Shown here: positions 26,051-35,023 of the stretch, piece after piece
Layout of the letters: every line of letters begins with the position of its first letter
How positions within the stretch are numbered: position 1 is the stretch's first letter
Assembly (NCBI GenBank): GCA_039816045.1
Contig: JBCBYB010000004.1
Span: 62,001 to 126,000 of the forward strand
Source of the DNA: Thermohalobaculum sp039816045
GTDB taxonomy: Bacteria; Pseudomonadota; Alphaproteobacteria; Rhodobacterales; Rhodobacteraceae
Direction: 5' to 3'
DNA length: 64,000 nt
Notes under the pieces: model-generated
What the model saw: the letters and a program-made list of their open reading frames with translations, nothing else
What the model was told of the DNA's origin: nothing
The model's database searches: none
Program-made: the position numbers and the translations under genes

Positions 26051-26433
26051 GCAACCGCCCCGCGGGTGCCGGCGGTAAGGCGCGTGACCGTGTCCACCAG
26101 ATCGGCGTTGGAGAACGGCTTGGTGATGAAGACATCGACCCGCAACTTCTCCGCTGCTTCGCGGTCCTCGCGCTGGCCCTTGGCCGTCAGCATCACCACC
26201 GGCACTCCGGCGCCACGGGGATCGGCCCGCAGCCGGCGCATGATCTCGAAACCGTTCATCTCGGGCAGCATGACATCCAGGATCAAAACATCGGGCGGCT
26301 CATCGAGCACGCGCGCAAGGGCAGACGGGCCGGTTACCTGTGTCTCGACCTGGAACCCGGCGCGGTCGAGCAGAAAGCAAAGCAGCTCCGCGATATGCGG
26401 CTCGTCCTCGGCCAGAAGGACCCGGCTCGTCAT
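26047..26433 (-). CDS. Receiver-only response regulator
   Basis: 128 aa, a lone CheY-like receiver. The acidic pocket is AEDE (residues 8-11), the phospho-acceptor Asp53 is in LILDVMLP, followed by VVMLTAKG and the conserved Lys in FITKPFS. There is no output domain, so it must act through a partner or as a phosphate relay. The start at 26433 has GAGG 8 nt upstream; an ATG two codons earlier (26439) is possible, and the frame to 26985 is an artefact. It is coupled to the membrane gene and kinase downstream and lies 60 nt after the ScfR-type regulator. Confidence 0.92.
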   Translation of the reverse strand: MTSRVLLAEDEPHIAELLCFLLDRAGFQVETQVTGPSALARVLDEPPDVLILDVMLPEMNGFEIMRRLRADPRGAGVPVVMLTAKGQREDREAAEKLRVDVFITKPFSNADLVDTVTRLTAGTRGAVA

Positions 26434-26492
26434 GGACATACCCTCGGCGTTTCCCCTGGACGGCCCGTGTCTCCGGACCCTTTCCGCGAAGG

Positions 26493-27926
26493 TTAGACGA
26501 TCCGGATGCGCCTGTCTCCCCCGATCCCGGGGCCGCTGGTCGCATCTGGCTGGATGCCCACGAGCGGATCGTCGACCCGGTGCTCGCAACCCTTTCGGGG
26601 ACAGAGACGGCAGGTCACCCCCACTTCTTCCGCATCCGCGCCGCCATCGACGCGGCCATAGACGGTGCCGGGGGCGTCGTCTTCGGAGAGCACCAGCATA
26701 TCCGTCTCGAGATAGCGGGGGGCGCCGAAGCCGGTTGGGCCAACGCTCCGGCACCGCGCGAGGAAGACATAGCGCCGGCCATCCGGCATGGCGACGAGCT
26801 GACAAAGCGCCCGGTCCGGTGCCGACTGCGCCCGGGCGAGCGCCCAGAGCGGGCAGAGCTGGGCATGACGAATCGGCGAGAAGCCGCGCACGGTCCGCAG
26901 ATCCAGCAGGCTGCCGGCCGCGTTTGCCGAGACATAACCGAAGGCCGGGCTCTCCCCTTTTGGCAGCGTGGTGAGCCGACGGCAAACGAGGTCTTGGGGC
27001 AATCCGCTCTCTGCGACGAGGCGTTCGAGGTCGTACCCAGCGGATTGCGCGGTCGCATGAAAGCGGGCGAGCGGCGCGCGGGCGGCGTCCATGGCATAGC
27101 GGTGCAGCGCTGCGCGGGCCCGGATCCGGGCAGGCTCCGTGGCGATCCCGTCAGCCTCGTCGATCAGCCGGTCGATGACCGGACCCGCGCGCATCTCGGC
27201 GAGTGCATGGGCGGCGCGCTCACTCACGGCGGGATCCGCCCCCTCCAGCGCCATCTCGAGGGCGGGGAACCGGTTGGCAGCATCATCGAAGAGAGCCTGA
27301 ACCTCGTCCTCGGGCGTCACGGCCCGTTCCGGCGTTGCGGCCCGGTCGAAATAGGCTGCCAGCGCTTCGGCGGTGTCCGAGAGTTGCCGCCCCTCATCGA
27401 GCAGAATGGCGTGGAAGCGGCGCGCCTGCTCGGGGCTGATGTCCGGGACGGCATCGAGGATCTCGGCCGTGGAGCGAACCGCGGCAATCCGGGTCAGCAT
27501 CCGGTGCACGCTTTCGCCGAGGAAGGGATCGTGGGTCAGCCGGTCGGTCAGAGCCCGGACCAGCGCCATCTGCTCACGCTCCGAGCGCGCGATGGCTCCG
27601 AGTGCCTTGGCCCAGCCCGGGAAGCGCCCGATCAGATCGGCCGTGCTCTCGCCCTCCACCCCCAGCCCGTCGAGCCTCGGGTCGGCCGCGACACCGGCGA
27701 GCTCGTTGGCCAGGCGCTGTTCGGCCTTGCCGTCGAGCTCGGTCATGCTGAGGCCCAAGGCACCCGCAATGTCCGAGAGCCGTTTGCCTGCGATGCCCCG
27801 CCGATTGCGCTCGATGAGGTTGAGATAGGAGGCCGAGATGCCGACCTTGCGCGCCAACTCCGCTTGCGTCAGGCCCTGCGCCCTGCGCGCCTCGCGGATG
27901 CGGGGACCAACAATGCTTCGCGCCAT
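26493..27926 (-). CDS. Short-chain fatty acyl-CoA regulator (ScfR/PccR/RamB type XRE protein)
   Basis: 477 aa. The N-terminal XRE helix-turn-helix (residues about 8-62: GLTQAELARKVGISASYLNL) is followed by an IrrE-like middle and a C-terminal domain with the Cys cluster CRLCPRKGCEHR. This architecture matches regulators that sense short-chain acyl-CoA, such as PccR for propionyl-CoA carboxylase in Rhodobacter and RamB for acetate genes. It is divergent from the ABC importer and upstream of the two-component genes. A palindrome ATTGCAAT lies just before its start, so self-regulation is likely. Confidence 0.85.
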   Translation of the reverse strand: MARSIVGPRIREARRAQGLTQAELARKVGISASYLNLIERNRRGIAGKRLSDIAGALGLSMTELDGKAEQRLANELAGVAADPRLDGLGVEGESTADLIGRFPGWAKALGAIARSEREQMALVRALTDRLTHDPFLGESVHRMLTRIAAVRSTAEILDAVPDISPEQARRFHAILLDEGRQLSDTAEALAAYFDRAATPERAVTPEDEVQALFDDAANRFPALEMALEGADPAVSERAAHALAEMRAGPVIDRLIDEADGIATEPARIRARAALHRYAMDAARAPLARFHATAQSAGYDLERLVAESGLPQDLVCRRLTTLPKGESPAFGYVSANAAGSLLDLRTVRGFSPIRHAQLCPLWALARAQSAPDRALCQLVAMPDGRRYVFLARCRSVGPTGFGAPRYLETDMLVLSEDDAPGTVYGRVDGGADAEEVGVTCRLCPRKGCEHRVDDPLVGIQPDATSGPGIGGDRRIRIV

Positions 27927-27938
27927 CTGGATTCCTCT

Positions 27939-27946
27939 ATTGCAAT
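27939..27946. promoter_or_regulatory. ATTGCAAT palindrome before the ScfR-type gene
   Basis: An 8-bp perfect palindrome lies 12 nt upstream of the regulator's start. It resembles the TTTGCAAA core that I recall for PccR-type proteins, and a related CGCAGCGCAA element follows at about 27959. The AT-rich stretch 27960-28080 would hold the promoter of the ABC importer in the other direction. Binding is inferred. Confidence 0.3.
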
Positions 27947-28149
27947 CAATGTCTTTTCGCAGCGCAAGGTAAATTCTTTACACCAAGTCAGCTTTGTCAA
28001 GCATATTATTGACTCGTTTTTTGTTTGGGATCAATTGCTTATTGCGGAATTGACCAAAACCTAACAAACTCTTCACAGGGTGAACGTGCCCTGACGGGTG
28101 GCCGGCCTTTCGGGTCGGCCCCGTGCATACATCGTTCGGGAGGACATCT

Positions 28150-29490
28150 ATGACCGACTTCACCATCAACCGGCGGCGCCTGCTCAAGGGCGGCGCAGTC
28201 GTGGGCGCGGGCCTCGCCACGCCAACCATTTTCACCAGCAAAGCCTGGGCGGCGGGCTACACCAACGAGCCGACCGGCGGCAGCGTCACCCTCGGCTTCA
28301 ACGTGCCCCAGACCGGCGCTTATGCCGATGAGGGCGCGGACGAGCTGCGCGCCTACCAGCTCGCGGTCAAGCACCTGAACGGCGAAGGCGACGGCGGCAT
28401 GCTGAACACCTTCAGCTCGAAGGCGCTGAAGGGCAACGGCATCCTCGGCAAGAAGGTCGAGTACGTCACCGGCGACACGCAGACCAAATCGGACGCGGCC
28501 CGCTCCTCGGCCCGCCGTATGATCGAGAAAGACGGCGCGGTGATGATCACCGGCGGCTCCTCCTCGGGCGTCGCGGTGGCCGTGCAGGCGCTTTGCCAGG
28601 ATGTGGGCGTCATCTTCATGGCGGGTCTGACCCACTCGAACGACACCACCGGTAAAGACAAGCGCGCCAACGGTTTCCGCCACTTCTTTAACAGCTACAT
28701 GTCGGGTGCGGCGCTCGGCCCCGTGCTGAAGAATGCCTATGGCGGCGACCGGAAGGCCTACCACCTGACCGCCGACTACAACTGGGGCTACACCACCGAA
28801 GAGTCGGTCAAAGCCTTCACCGAGAAAGAGGGCTGGGAGACCGTGGCCGCGGTCCGCACGCCGCTCGGCGCCGGCGACTTCTCGCAGTATCTGACCCCGG
28901 TGCTCAGCTCCGATGCCGACGTGCTGGTTCTGAACCACTACGGCAAGGACATGGTGAACTCGCTGACCCAGGCGGTCCAGTTCGGCATGCGCGACAAGGT
29001 CGTGAACGGCAAAGACTTCGTGATCGTCGTTCCGCTCTACAGCCGTCTGATGGCCCAGGGTGCCGGCGAGAACGTCAAAGGCATCTTCGGTTCCACCAAC
29101 TGGCACTGGTCGCTGCAGGACGAGGGCTCGAAAGCCTTCGTGAAATCCTTCGGCCAGGAGTACGGCTTCCCGCCGAGCCAGGCGGCGCACACCTGCTACA
29201 GCCAGGCGCTGCTCTATGCGGATGCGTGCGAGCGGGCCGGCACCTTCCGTCCGTCGGCCGTGGGCCCGCAGCTCGAGGACTTCGAGTTCGACGGTCTCGG
29301 CAACGGCAAGACGCTGTACCGCGGCTCCGATCACCAGTGCTTCAAGGACGTGCTGGTCGTGAAGGGCAAAGAGAACCCGACCTCCAAGTTCGACGTGCTC
29401 GAGGTGGTCGAGGTGACCCCGGTCAGCCAGGTGACCTACGACGCCAGCATCTTCGGCGGCGAGCTCGGCCCGTTCAACGACGGCGCCTGA
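28150..29490 (+). CDS. ABC importer substrate-binding protein, branched-chain amino-acid/urea type, Tat-exported
   Basis: 446 aa. The N-terminus NRRRLLKGGAVVGAG is a twin-arginine signal, with cleavage near AWAAG (about residue 34). The mature part is a type I periplasmic binding fold with GGSVTLGFNVPQTGAYADEG and a variable region GSSSGVAVAVQALCQD. It serves the livHMGF-type genes that follow. The ligand is unclear: the protein is larger than LivJ. Two Cys residues near 338 and 390 may bridge. The start has GGGAGGACATCT. A stem-loop at 29507-29534 follows, perhaps raising its expression over the rest. Confidence 0.88.
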   Translation: MTDFTINRRRLLKGGAVVGAGLATPTIFTSKAWAAGYTNEPTGGSVTLGFNVPQTGAYADEGADELRAYQLAVKHLNGEGDGGMLNTFSSKALKGNGILGKKVEYVTGDTQTKSDAARSSARRMIEKDGAVMITGGSSSGVAVAVQALCQDVGVIFMAGLTHSNDTTGKDKRANGFRHFFNSYMSGAALGPVLKNAYGGDRKAYHLTADYNWGYTTEESVKAFTEKEGWETVAAVRTPLGAGDFSQYLTPVLSSDADVLVLNHYGKDMVNSLTQAVQFGMRDKVVNGKDFVIVVPLYSRLMAQGAGENVKGIFGSTNWHWSLQDEGSKAFVKSFGQEYGFPPSQAAHTCYSQALLYADACERAGTFRPSAVGPQLEDFEFDGLGNGKTLYRGSDHQCFKDVLVVKGKENPTSKFDVLEVVEVTPVSQVTYDASIFGGELGPFNDGA

Positions 29491-29506
29491 TCGGCCCTGA
29501 CGGAAC

Positions 29507-29534
29507 GGCCTGGTCCCCTGCGGGGGGCTGGGCC
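29507..29534 (+). promoter_or_regulatory. Intercistronic stem-loop after the substrate-binding gene
   Basis: GGCC-TGG-TCCCC and GGGGG-CTG-GGCC pair around a TGCG loop in the 117-nt gap before livH. There is no T-run. Such stems often protect the binding-protein mRNA from 3' decay and so raise its level over the membrane genes. Confidence 0.5.
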
Positions 29535-29607
29535 CACTGACGACCAAAAAGCAGACACCGGCAACACCGGTGCACCGGGGTGGAGTGAGATAAAGGGACT
29601 GACAGCG

Positions 29608-30642
29608 ATGGAAGTGATCCTCCTACAATTGCTGAACGGGCTGGATAAGGGCGGAGCCTATGCGCTGATCGCCCTGGGTCTGACCCTGATCTTCGGCACG
29701 CTGGGCGTTGTGAACTTCGCCCATGGCGCGCTCTTCATGCTGGGGGCGTTCTGCGCGGTGACGCTGAACGCGCTGCTCAGCATCGAGAGCGTGACGGTCG
29801 ATCCCAATCAGCTCACGGCCTGGGGCACGCCGCTCGAGATCACCACGCCCTATGTGGAGAAGTGGTTCGGAGGGTTCGGCAGCTTCCTCATCGAGTATTC
29901 AGTGCCGATTTCCATCCTCGCGGCGATTCCAGTGATGCTACTGATCGGCCTCATCATGGAGCGCGGCCTGATCCGGCACTTCTATAAGCGCCCCCATGCG
30001 GACCAGATCCTGGTGACCTTCGGCCTCGCCATCGTGCTGCAGGAGATCATCAAGTCGATCTATGGCGCCAACCCGATCCCGCAGCCCGCCCCGGACATCG
30101 TCGCGGGCTCGGCCGATATCGGCGCGATGCTGGGTCTCGAGCTGGGCACGGTGGTCTACCCCTGGTGGCGCATGGTCTATCTGTTCTTTGCCTGTGTTGT
30201 GATCTCCGCCGTGTTCGCCTTCCTGCAGTTCACCACCTTCGGCATGGTGGTTCGGGCTGGAATGGCAGATCGGGAGACCGTGGGTCTCCTCGGCATCGAC
30301 ATCGACCGGCGCTTCACCATCGTCTTCGGCCTCGCGGCCGTGGTCGCAGGGCTCGCGGGCGTGATGTACACGCCGATCCTCAGTCCAGACTACCATATGG
30401 GCATGGACTTCCTGGTGCTGTCCTTTGTCGTGGTGGTGGTCGGCGGCATGGGCTCGCTCGGAGGGGCGGTCGCTGCGGGCTTCCTGCTCGGCGTGCTCCA
30501 AAGCTTTGCCGCGATGCCCTTCTGGGCAGACGATTTCGGCATCATCGGCCTCGACCAGATCATCATCTATCTCGTCGCCGTCATCATCCTTCTTGTGCGT
30601 CCGCGTGGCCTGCTCGGCCGCAAGGGTGTGATGGAGACCTGA
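29608..30642 (+). CDS. livH: ABC importer permease, LivH type
   Basis: 344 aa with about eight membrane helices. The start LLQLLNGLDKGGAYALIALG and GVVNFAHGALFMLGAF are typical LivH. The loop GIDIDRRFTIVFGLAAVVAG carries the coupling region for the ATPase. An extracytoplasmic insert (about 55-95, FGGFGSFLIEYSVP) makes it longer than E. coli LivH. It lies 4 nt before livM. Substrate specificity is unknown. Confidence 0.93.
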   Translation: MEVILLQLLNGLDKGGAYALIALGLTLIFGTLGVVNFAHGALFMLGAFCAVTLNALLSIESVTVDPNQLTAWGTPLEITTPYVEKWFGGFGSFLIEYSVPISILAAIPVMLLIGLIMERGLIRHFYKRPHADQILVTFGLAIVLQEIIKSIYGANPIPQPAPDIVAGSADIGAMLGLELGTVVYPWWRMVYLFFACVVISAVFAFLQFTTFGMVVRAGMADRETVGLLGIDIDRRFTIVFGLAAVVAGLAGVMYTPILSPDYHMGMDFLVLSFVVVVVGGMGSLGGAVAAGFLLGVLQSFAAMPFWADDFGIIGLDQIIIYLVAVIILLVRPRGLLGRKGVMET

Positions 30643-30646
30643 TCCC

Positions 30647-31831
30647 ATGACCAAGAACACATACGTCAACGACTCGCTTCTGCTGCTTCTCTTCGCCGTC
30701 GCAGTGCTGACAGGGCCGATCATCCTGCAGCCCTTCGGCGCCGGGTATCCGGATCTGCTGCAGAAGTTCGTGATCTTCGGGATCTTCGCGATCGGCTTCA
30801 ACATCCTGTTCGGGCTGACCGGCTATCTCTCCTTCGGCCATGCGGCGTTCCTGGGCGTCGGGTCCTACACCGCAGTCTGGTCGTTCAAGCTGCTGACGAT
30901 GAACCCGCTGCCGGCGATCCTCTTCGCCACCCTCCTCGGCGGGATCTTCGCCCTCCTGATCGGGGTTGTGTCGCTGCGGCGCGCTGGGATCTACTTCTCG
31001 ATCTTGACACTGGCCTTTGCGCAGATGTCCTACAACCTCGCCTATTCGGTGCTCACACCGATCACCCGTGGCGAGACCGGGCTGCAGCTCGCGCAATACG
31101 ACGCGCGGGTGCTCGATGCGGCCTTCGGGATCGAATACGGCGCTGCCCTGCCCGTGCCGACGCTGTTCGGTCTCGACATGAACCAGACCTGGAATACAAC
31201 GATCGCGGGCATGGACTTCCAGTTCAACGTCGGCTTCTACTTTTGTGCGTTGATTGCGATCATGTGCTTCTGGCTGTCGATGCGGATCTTCCGCTCGCCC
31301 TTCGGCATGATGCTGAAGGCGGTGAAGTCGAACCAGAACCGCATGGCCTATACCGGGCTCAGCACGCGGCCCTACACGCTGGCAGCCTTTGTGATCTCGG
31401 GCATGTATGCCGGGCTCGCCGGCGGGCTGATGGCGGTCACCGATCCGTTGGCGGGCGCCGAGCGCATGCAGTGGACGGCGTCCGGCGAGGTCGTGCTGAT
31501 GACCATCCTCGGCGGAACCGGCACCTTGCTCGGACCGGTGCTCGGTGCCGGCGCGATCAAGTACATGGAGCAGATCTTCTCGGCCATCAACAAAACCGAG
31601 ATGACCGAGTTCTTCTCCTTCTTGCCCGATGCCATCGTCTCGCCGCTGGTCTCTGTGCTCAGCCTGTTCGTTGGCGAGGGCTGGCACCTCACCCTCGGCG
31701 TGATCTTCATGATGGTGGTGATCTTCCTGCCCGGCGGGCTGATGGAGGGCTTCAGCCGCATCGCGAAGCTCTTCTCGCGCAAGCGCCCGGCCGAAGGCCA
31801 GCCCGGCGCAACCGTAGCCCCGGCGGAATAA
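30647..31831 (+). CDS. livM: ABC importer permease, LivM type
   Basis: 394 aa, about nine membrane helices. Landmarks are FNILFGLTGYLSFGHAAFLG and the coupling loop SPFGMMLKAVKSNQNRMAYTG. The periplasmic loop (about 140-190) is longer than usual, matching the enlarged LivH. It starts 4 nt after livH and ends 10 nt before livG, which has AGGAGG. Confidence 0.93.
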   Translation: MTKNTYVNDSLLLLLFAVAVLTGPIILQPFGAGYPDLLQKFVIFGIFAIGFNILFGLTGYLSFGHAAFLGVGSYTAVWSFKLLTMNPLPAILFATLLGGIFALLIGVVSLRRAGIYFSILTLAFAQMSYNLAYSVLTPITRGETGLQLAQYDARVLDAAFGIEYGAALPVPTLFGLDMNQTWNTTIAGMDFQFNVGFYFCALIAIMCFWLSMRIFRSPFGMMLKAVKSNQNRMAYTGLSTRPYTLAAFVISGMYAGLAGGLMAVTDPLAGAERMQWTASGEVVLMTILGGTGTLLGPVLGAGAIKYMEQIFSAINKTEMTEFFSFLPDAIVSPLVSVLSLFVGEGWHLTLGVIFMMVVIFLPGGLMEGFSRIAKLFSRKRPAEGQPGATVAPAE

Positions 31832-31841
31832 GGAGGACGAC

Positions 31842-32597
31842 ATGGGCATTCTCGAAGTCCAGAACGTCAACAAACGCTTCGGCGGGTTGAAGGCGCTGCA
31901 CGAGGTCAACCTCTCGGTCCAGGAAGGCACGGTGCACGCGATCATCGGGCCGAACGGGGCGGGCAAGTCGACGCTGCTCAACTGCTTTGTCGGCCGGCTC
32001 GAGCCCGACACCGGCTCGGTCACCTTCAATGGCCAGACGCTGCTCGGCATCAAGCCGCACGAGATCAACCAGCTCGGCGTCTCCCGCGTGTTCCAGACAC
32101 CGGAGATCTTCGGCAACCTCAGCTGTTTCGAGAACGTGATGATCCCCGCCTTCGCCAAGCGCGACGGGGCCTTCGCGATGAACGCGGTGTCCCGGCTGGC
32201 CGGGGAGCGCTCGATCCAGGAAAAGGCGATGCACCAGCTCGAGGACCTCAATATGGGACCGAAGGCGCATGTGCAGGCGGACCAGCTCTCGCGCGGGGAC
32301 AAGCGCCGGCTGGAGCTTGCGATGTGCCTGGTGCAGGAGCCGAAGCTGCTGCTCCTCGACGAGCCGACCGCAGGCATGTCCCGCGGCGACACCAACACCA
32401 CGGTGGAGCTGCTCAAGACGATCTCCCAGCGCGGCATCACCATGGTGGTGATCGAGCACGACATGCACGTGGTGTTCTCGCTGGCCGACAAGATCACCGT
32501 GCTCGCCCAGGGCACGCCTATCGCCGAGGGCTTGCCCGCGGAGATCAAAGGCGATCCGAAGGTGCAAGAGGCCTATCTCGGCGGAGCGCACCTGTGA
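31842..32597 (+). CDS. livG: ABC importer ATPase, LivG type
   Basis: 251 aa. Walker A is GPNGAGKST (Lys42), the signature is LSRGDKRRLELAM and Walker B LLLLDEPTAGMS. The signature is slightly divergent (SRGDKR for the usual SxGxQR), as in other LivG proteins. It pairs with LivF at the permeases. The TGA overlaps the GTG of the 65-codon gene (GTGA). Confidence 0.95.
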   Translation: MGILEVQNVNKRFGGLKALHEVNLSVQEGTVHAIIGPNGAGKSTLLNCFVGRLEPDTGSVTFNGQTLLGIKPHEINQLGVSRVFQTPEIFGNLSCFENVMIPAFAKRDGAFAMNAVSRLAGERSIQEKAMHQLEDLNMGPKAHVQADQLSRGDKRRLELAMCLVQEPKLLLLDEPTAGMSRGDTNTTVELLKTISQRGITMVVIEHDMHVVFSLADKITVLAQGTPIAEGLPAEIKGDPKVQEAYLGGAHL

Positions 32598-32791
32598 GCC
32601 GCCCGATCCTCTCGCCAGCCGAATGGCGCGAAGCGACCGCCCTCGGCGAAGGCGCTGCCCGTGGCGGGCGTGTCGACCCGCAGGCGGGGGCGGCCCCGCG
32701 CCGGCTCGATCGGATGATCCGTGACCATGTGCTGCGCCGCCCGGGCGCAGTCTCCGACCCCATCGCCCGCACAGAGGGAAACGCGCCATGA
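32594..32791 (+). CDS. 65-codon gene between livG and livF
   Basis: An open frame from GTG at 32594 to TGA at 32791 that overlaps livG by GTGA at one end and livF by ATGA at the other. It is in a different frame from both neighbours. The peptide begins MSRPILSPAEWREATALGE and is basic and soluble, with a helix (RRLDRMIRDHVLRR). Without this gene there would be a 190-nt hole in an otherwise tightly packed operon. No known LIV transporter has such a subunit to my knowledge; it may be a small accessory or simply a coupling ORF. Confidence 0.6.
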   Translation: MSRPILSPAEWREATALGEGAARGGRVDPQAGAAPRRLDRMIRDHVLRRPGAVSDPIARTEGNAP

Positions 32792-33579
32792 GCGAGAGCC
32801 AGCTTCTCGGACCCGATCAGTGGAAGGCCGCGCAGGACAACGTAGCGAAACCCAACAAAGCCCAAGGCAGCGCGCCGGCCTATTTCTCCTGTTGGGACAT
32901 CCACGCCTATTACGGTGAAAGCTATATCGTCCAAGGCGTCAGCTTCGAGGTGCGCGAGGGCGAGATCCTGGCGCTTCTCGGGCGCAACGGGGCGGGCAAG
33001 ACCTCGGTGCTGCGCACGCTGGCGCGGCTCGACGATCCGGAGCTGAAGCACGGCGAGATCTGGCTCGACCACCAGCCGCTGCACGAGATGCGGGCGTTCC
33101 AGGCATCGCAATCGGGCATCGGCCTCGTGCCGGAGGACCGGCGCATCATCCCGGGGCTCACGGTGGAGGAGAACCTCGATCTCGCGCAGATCGCGCCCCC
33201 CCATGGCTGGTCGAAGGAGCGCGTCTATGAGCTCTTCCCGCGGCTCGCCGAGCGGCGCAAGCAGGAGGCCACGACGATGTCCGGCGGCGAGCAGCAGATG
33301 CTCTCGATCAGCCGGGCGCTCTCGCGGGACCTCAAGCTTTTGCTGCTGGACGAGCCCTATGAGGGCCTGGCTCCGGTGATCGTGCAGGAGATCGAGAAGA
33401 CCCTCGAGGCGATCAAGGATCTCGGGATGACCACCATCATCGTCGAGCAGAACGCCATTGCGGCCCTGCATCTCGCGGACCGGGCGATCATTCTCGATAT
33501 GGGCACGGTGGTGTTCGACGGCACGGCCCAAGAGGTGCTCGACAATGAGGACCTGCGGCAAGAGTACCTTTCGATCTAA
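32788..33579 (+). CDS. livF: ABC importer ATPase, LivF type, with N-terminal extension
   Basis: 263 aa. Walker A GRNGAGKTS, signature MSGGEQQMLS and Walker B LLLLDEPYEGLAP are clear. It carries about 30 extra residues at the N-terminus (SQLLGPDQWKAAQDN...) before the usual LivF beginning DIHAYYGESYIV. The start overlaps the 65-codon gene (ATGA). A strong terminator at 33612-33652 follows. Confidence 0.93.
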   Translation: MSESQLLGPDQWKAAQDNVAKPNKAQGSAPAYFSCWDIHAYYGESYIVQGVSFEVREGEILALLGRNGAGKTSVLRTLARLDDPELKHGEIWLDHQPLHEMRAFQASQSGIGLVPEDRRIIPGLTVEENLDLAQIAPPHGWSKERVYELFPRLAERRKQEATTMSGGEQQMLSISRALSRDLKLLLLDEPYEGLAPVIVQEIEKTLEAIKDLGMTTIIVEQNAIAALHLADRAIILDMGTVVFDGTAQEVLDNEDLRQEYLSI

Positions 33580-33611
33580 CACGGCCGTCGGGGGGCTTCG
33601 GATCGAGAGGT

Positions 33612-33652
33612 GGGCGAGAGGGTGCACCGGGGTGCCTCTCGCCCTTCTCTTT
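33612..33652 (+). terminator. Terminator of the LIV-type ABC operon
   Basis: GGGCGAGAGG at 33612-33621 pairs with CCTCTCGCCC at 33635-33644 and is followed by TTCTCTTT. It lies 33 nt after the livF stop. Confidence 0.8.
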
Positions 33653-33731
33653 CCGGGTGGGCACTCGCAGTCTTGACCTCGGCGCAGCCGGATCGGTATG
33701 CGCGGAGCGACCCTTCTTCCGGAGCGAGCCC

Positions 33732-34142
33732 ATGTCCAACACCGAGACCCACGCGCTGATCGAGCGCTACTTCGCAGCCTTCAATGCCGGCGATGCCGAG
33801 GGCATGCTCGCCTGCCTCTCCGATGACATCGCCCATGACGTGAACCAGGGCGCGCGGCGCGAGGGCAAGGCGCTGTTCGCCGAGTTCTGCGCCCATATGG
33901 AGCGCTGCTATCGGGAAACGCTGAAAGACACGGTGCTCTTCGTCTCCGAGGATGGCACGCGGGCAGCGGCGGAGTTCACGGTGCATGGGGAGTATCTCGC
34001 CACCGACGAAGGGCTGCCGGAGGCGGCGGGCCAGCGCTATGTGCTCCCGGCTGGAACCTTCTTCGCGGTGAGCGGCGGGCAGATCACCCGCGTGACCACC
34101 TATTACAACCTCACGGAGTGGACCCGGCAGGTTGTCGGTTAG
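33732..34142 (+). CDS. NTF2-like / ketosteroid-isomerase-related protein
   Basis: 136 aa, a small alpha+beta cone (SnoaL-like) fold: ALIERYFAAFNAGDAEGMLACLSDDIAHDVNQG at the N-terminus, then AAAEFTVHGEYLATDEGLPEA and FFAVSGGQITRVTTYYNLTEW. Such proteins are isomerases, hydrolases or pure binding proteins; the pocket residues do not settle which. It is probably monocistronic and converges with the methyltransferase gene (6 nt apart). The start has GGAGCGAG. Confidence 0.85.
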   Translation: MSNTETHALIERYFAAFNAGDAEGMLACLSDDIAHDVNQGARREGKALFAEFCAHMERCYRETLKDTVLFVSEDGTRAAAEFTVHGEYLATDEGLPEAAGQRYVLPAGTFFAVSGGQITRVTTYYNLTEWTRQVVG

Positions 34143-34148
34143 GGGCGG

Positions 34149-34985
34149 CTAGGGGCGCGCCAGCAGCAGGCAGCCGGGCACAGGCTTGCCGCTTTCGGTC
34201 CGCACCGTGATGGTCTGCCAATCGGTTATGCGCAGGCCCACCGCCGCGAGGCAGTCCCGCAGATAGGGTTCGGACTGCGCAAAGCGGTGGTGCGGGCCGA
34301 CCCGGTAGCCCTGGGGGCCGATCTCATCCTCGGGCAGGATCTCCGCCGAGAGCGCCACCAGACCGCCAGGCGCGACGCGTGTGGAGAGCCCAGCCGCGAA
34401 TGGCTCCAACGCACCGATGTAAGGCAGCACGTCCATCGCGGCGATGAGGTCGAACGGCGGATCGTCCTCGGTCGTCGAGGCTTCGAGAAACCCGGTCGCA
34501 TCGGCCAAGTAGAGGTCGTGATAGGCGCCGCGGGCATCCGTCTCGGCCAACATCTCCTCGGAGAGGTCGACCCCGGTGATGTGCCCTGCCCGCTCGGCCA
34601 GGCTCTCTCCCACCAGCCCTGTGCCGCAGCCGAGATCCAGCAGCCGCTCGAACGGCCCGAGGGAGAGCGCATCCAGCCGCTCCCGCAGCAGCATCGGCAC
34701 CGCATAACCGAGCTGCTCCACCAGAATTTCGTCGAACCGCTGGGCGGTCTGGTCGAACAGCGTCGCCACATAGGCGGGCGGCGCTGTCTCGGGCGAGGCG
34801 GCGGCCCCAAGTGCGGCGAGGCGCAGGCTCACCCCGCCCCGGTCATAGGGGTCGATCGCCAACACCTCCTCGAACGCGGTCACCGCGCCGTCCCGGTCGC
34901 CGGCTTTCTCCGCAGCAAGCCCGCGATTGTAGGCCTCGGCGAGCGCCTCCAGGTCGATCTCTTCGCTTTCAGGCGTGTCAGTCAT
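34149..34985 (-). CDS. TPR-containing class I SAM methyltransferase
   Basis: 278 aa. The N-terminal about 65 residues resemble TPR helices (ALAEAYNRGLAAEKAGDRDGAV). The Rossmann domain follows: motif I LLDLGCGTGLVGESLA, acidic motif II TGVDLSEEMLAE and motif IV LIAAMDVLPYIG, as in UbiE/MenG or trans-aconitate-type enzymes. The substrate is unknown. The start at 34985 (MTDTPESEE) is chosen over the long frame to 35759, which overlaps the TetR gene in another frame. Confidence 0.88.
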   Translation of the reverse strand: MTDTPESEEIDLEALAEAYNRGLAAEKAGDRDGAVTAFEEVLAIDPYDRGGVSLRLAALGAAASPETAPPAYVATLFDQTAQRFDEILVEQLGYAVPMLLRERLDALSLGPFERLLDLGCGTGLVGESLAERAGHITGVDLSEEMLAETDARGAYHDLYLADATGFLEASTTEDDPPFDLIAAMDVLPYIGALEPFAAGLSTRVAPGGLVALSAEILPEDEIGPQGYRVGPHHRFAQSEPYLRDCLAAVGLRITDWQTITVRTESGKPVPGCLLLARP

Positions 34986-35023
34986 GGCGCCTTCTAGCGT
35001 GGGCTTTGCGCCCTGGCGAGGGG

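Noticed and set aside
26434..26985. N-terminal extension of the receiver gene to 312 residues
   Set aside because: It overlaps the ScfR gene in another frame and has no ribosome site; the receiver is complete from 26433.
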